From assembly GCF_023617305.1 (NCBI RefSeq), contig NZ_CP081485.1, forward strand, positions 734,501 through 798,500: a stretch of DNA of 64,000 nucleotides, in the 5' to 3' direction. This DNA comes from Methanobrevibacter sp. TLL-48-HuF1 (lineage in GTDB: Archaea > Methanobacteriota > Methanobacteria > Methanobacteriales > Methanobacteriaceae). Positions 63,105 through 64,000 of the stretch are shown here, in pieces. The position numbers were made by a program, and so were the translations under genes. Position 1 is the first letter of the stretch; each line of letters begins with the position of its first letter. The notes beneath the pieces are model-generated. The model was not told the origin of the DNA, ran no database searches, and saw only the letters and a program-made list of their open reading frames with translations.

Positions 63105-63863
63105 TTAAACTTCAGCACCGTTTAAAGCATGCTGACATGGACAGTCAAAATCATCATCCAAATGCTTAATAATTTCATAAATTAAAACCATCAAATCTTC
63201 CTCTTTAGCTTTAACCATTTCAAATACTTCATCAATAGTTAAATTATCCTGTGAAATTCCAGATGCATAATTTGAAACTATGCAAATTGAGTTATAACAG
63301 ATTGCCCTTTCACGGGCAAGTGTTACTTCAGGAACTCCAGTCATACCTACCAGATCTCCTCCAAGAAGTTTGAACATTTTAATTTCAGCAGGTGTTTCAA
63401 ATCTAGGCCCCTGTGTACAGACATATGTTCCTCCAGTAATAACTTCACCGCAATCAGCTATTATATCCCTTAAACGGCTGCAATAAGGTTCAGTTACATC
63501 TACATGAACAACATGGTCTTCAAAGTAGGTTTTGTCTCTGTTTTCGGTAAAATCTAAAAAGTCATCAGGAATTACAAATGACCCCGGAGGCATTTCCAGA
63601 TTCATAGATCCGACAGAATTGGTAGCTATTATCTGTGTAACTCCCACATTCTTAAGTGCATCAATATTAGCTCTGAAATTGATTTTATGTGGAGGAATAC
63701 TATGTCCTGAAGCATGCCTTGGAATAAAAACTACTGTTTTATTAAATATATCTAAAACAGAAACTTCAACATCCCCATAATCTGTTTTAACTACTTTTTT
63801 TTCAACATTATCTGCCTTTTGAGTTATTTCGTAAACTCCACTGCCGCCAATAATTCCAATCAT
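63105..63863 (-). CDS. mtnP: S-methyl-5'-thioadenosine/purine nucleoside phosphorylase
   Basis: A 252-residue phosphorylase of the MTAP/PNP trimeric family. IGGSGVYEI at the N-terminus, FIPRHASGHSIPPHKINFRANI, the phosphate site ATNSVGSMN, CTQGPRFETPAEI and MTGVPEVTLARE are all present. It cleaves methylthioadenosine or a related nucleoside; in methanogens a methylthioinosine preference is possible. Six base pairs separate it from rtcB upstream. Confidence 0.9.
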   Translation of the reverse strand: MIGIIGGSGVYEITQKADNVEKKVVKTDYGDVEVSVLDIFNKTVVFIPRHASGHSIPPHKINFRANIDALKNVGVTQIIATNSVGSMNLEMPPGSFVIPDDFLDFTENRDKTYFEDHVVHVDVTEPYCSRLRDIIADCGEVITGGTYVCTQGPRFETPAEIKMFKLLGGDLVGMTGVPEVTLARERAICYNSICIVSNYASGISQDNLTIDEVFEMVKAKEEDLMVLIYEIIKHLDDDFDCPCQHALNGAEV

Positions 63864-63869
63864 CTTATC

Positions 63870-64000
63870 TTATCCTTTTGTAACAGCTAATGGTTTTACT
63901 TTTGCAACAAGTTTAGCTATTCCTGTACTGTCAGATATTTTAACTACGCTGTCCACATCTTTGTATGCGCCCGGTGCTTCTTCAGCGATTACATTTTCAG
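63870..64000 (-). CDS. rtcB: RNA-splicing ligase RtcB, C-terminal end only
   Basis: The visible 42 codons before the TAA at 63870 read [20 protein letters not shown] and finish [12 protein letters not shown]. This is the conserved end of RtcB, which joins tRNA exon halves and repairs RNA using GTP and Mn2+. The rest lies outside the window. Confidence 0.88.
   Translation of the reverse strand, partial: ENVIAEEAPGAYKDVDSVVKISDSTGIAKLVAKVKPLAVTKG

Overview
The window is a low-GC archaeal chromosome segment from a hydrogenotrophic gut-type methanogen, most likely Methanobrevibacter (M. smithii-like). The evidence is: archaeal translation and transcription genes (L1, L11, P0, L12, S3Ae, Spt5, TFE, SecE, FtsZ, Pelota, Cdc48, RtcB), methanogen genes (mtrH, DUF2099 methanogenesis marker 8, hypC, an F420 gamma-glutamyl-ligase-like protein), a giant repeat-rich adhesin-like surface protein typical of Methanobrevibacter, and MraY/MurG-like genes that fit a pseudomurein wall. 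The species call is inference from gene content and base composition.

Layout. 1-12870 (-): one open frame of at least 4290 codons, an adhesin-like protein with a signal peptide, beta-helix cassettes and a tandem Ig-like array; its C-terminus lies outside the window. 13148-15482 (-): thiI and a CPA-type antiporter. 15601-24678 (-): the classical archaeal ribosomal/secretion block ftsZ > secE > spt5 > rpl11 > rpl1 > rplP0 > rpl12 > alaS, interrupted between ftsZ and secE by a 1358-bp insertion sequence with 24-bp terminal inverted repeats and an 8-bp target duplication; its transposase carries an in-frame stop. 24679-25508 is an AT-rich gene-free stretch before a solitary mtrH. 26528-31586: small metabolic and information genes (pyruvate-kinase C-domain protein, CofE-like ligase, TFE, HD protein, short ArcS, DUF59, tRNA-Ile, ACT regulator, hypC). 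31679-37520: an orphan disulfide oxidoreductase, a GT28/MraY-like pair, pelA and tyrA. 37901-44168 (+): cdc48, marker 8, thiC and DNA ligase. 44162-47803: preQ0/queuosine-type transporter, OB-fold protein, acyltransferase and a first hexosamine phosphomutase. 47821-52058 (-): an autoregulated TetR/DUF116 pair, a DUF2142 membrane protein and an ASCH-TPR protein behind a G9 tract. 52082-58388 (-): nrdG, hisC, gamma-carbonic-anhydrase-like, GlmU-like, GlmM-like and apgM genes. 58448-64000: small membrane proteins, lemA, rps3ae, tRNA-Thr, a NifX-like/Fe-S-flavoprotein pair, mtnP and the 3' end of rtcB.

Several genes fit together functionally. GlmM-like and GlmU-like enzymes would supply UDP-N-acetyl amino sugars, which the MraY-like/MurG-like pair could attach to lipid for the wall that the adhesin is displayed on. 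ArcS and the VUT-family transporter both point to archaeosine metabolism. The most notable non-routine items are the long exact internal repeat of the adhesin, the IS with target duplication inside the conserved ribosomal block, the palindromes around the tetR promoter, the poly-G ribosome-binding site, the solitary mtrH, and altered metal-ligand motifs in TFE. No clearly new multi-gene defence or mobile system was seen.
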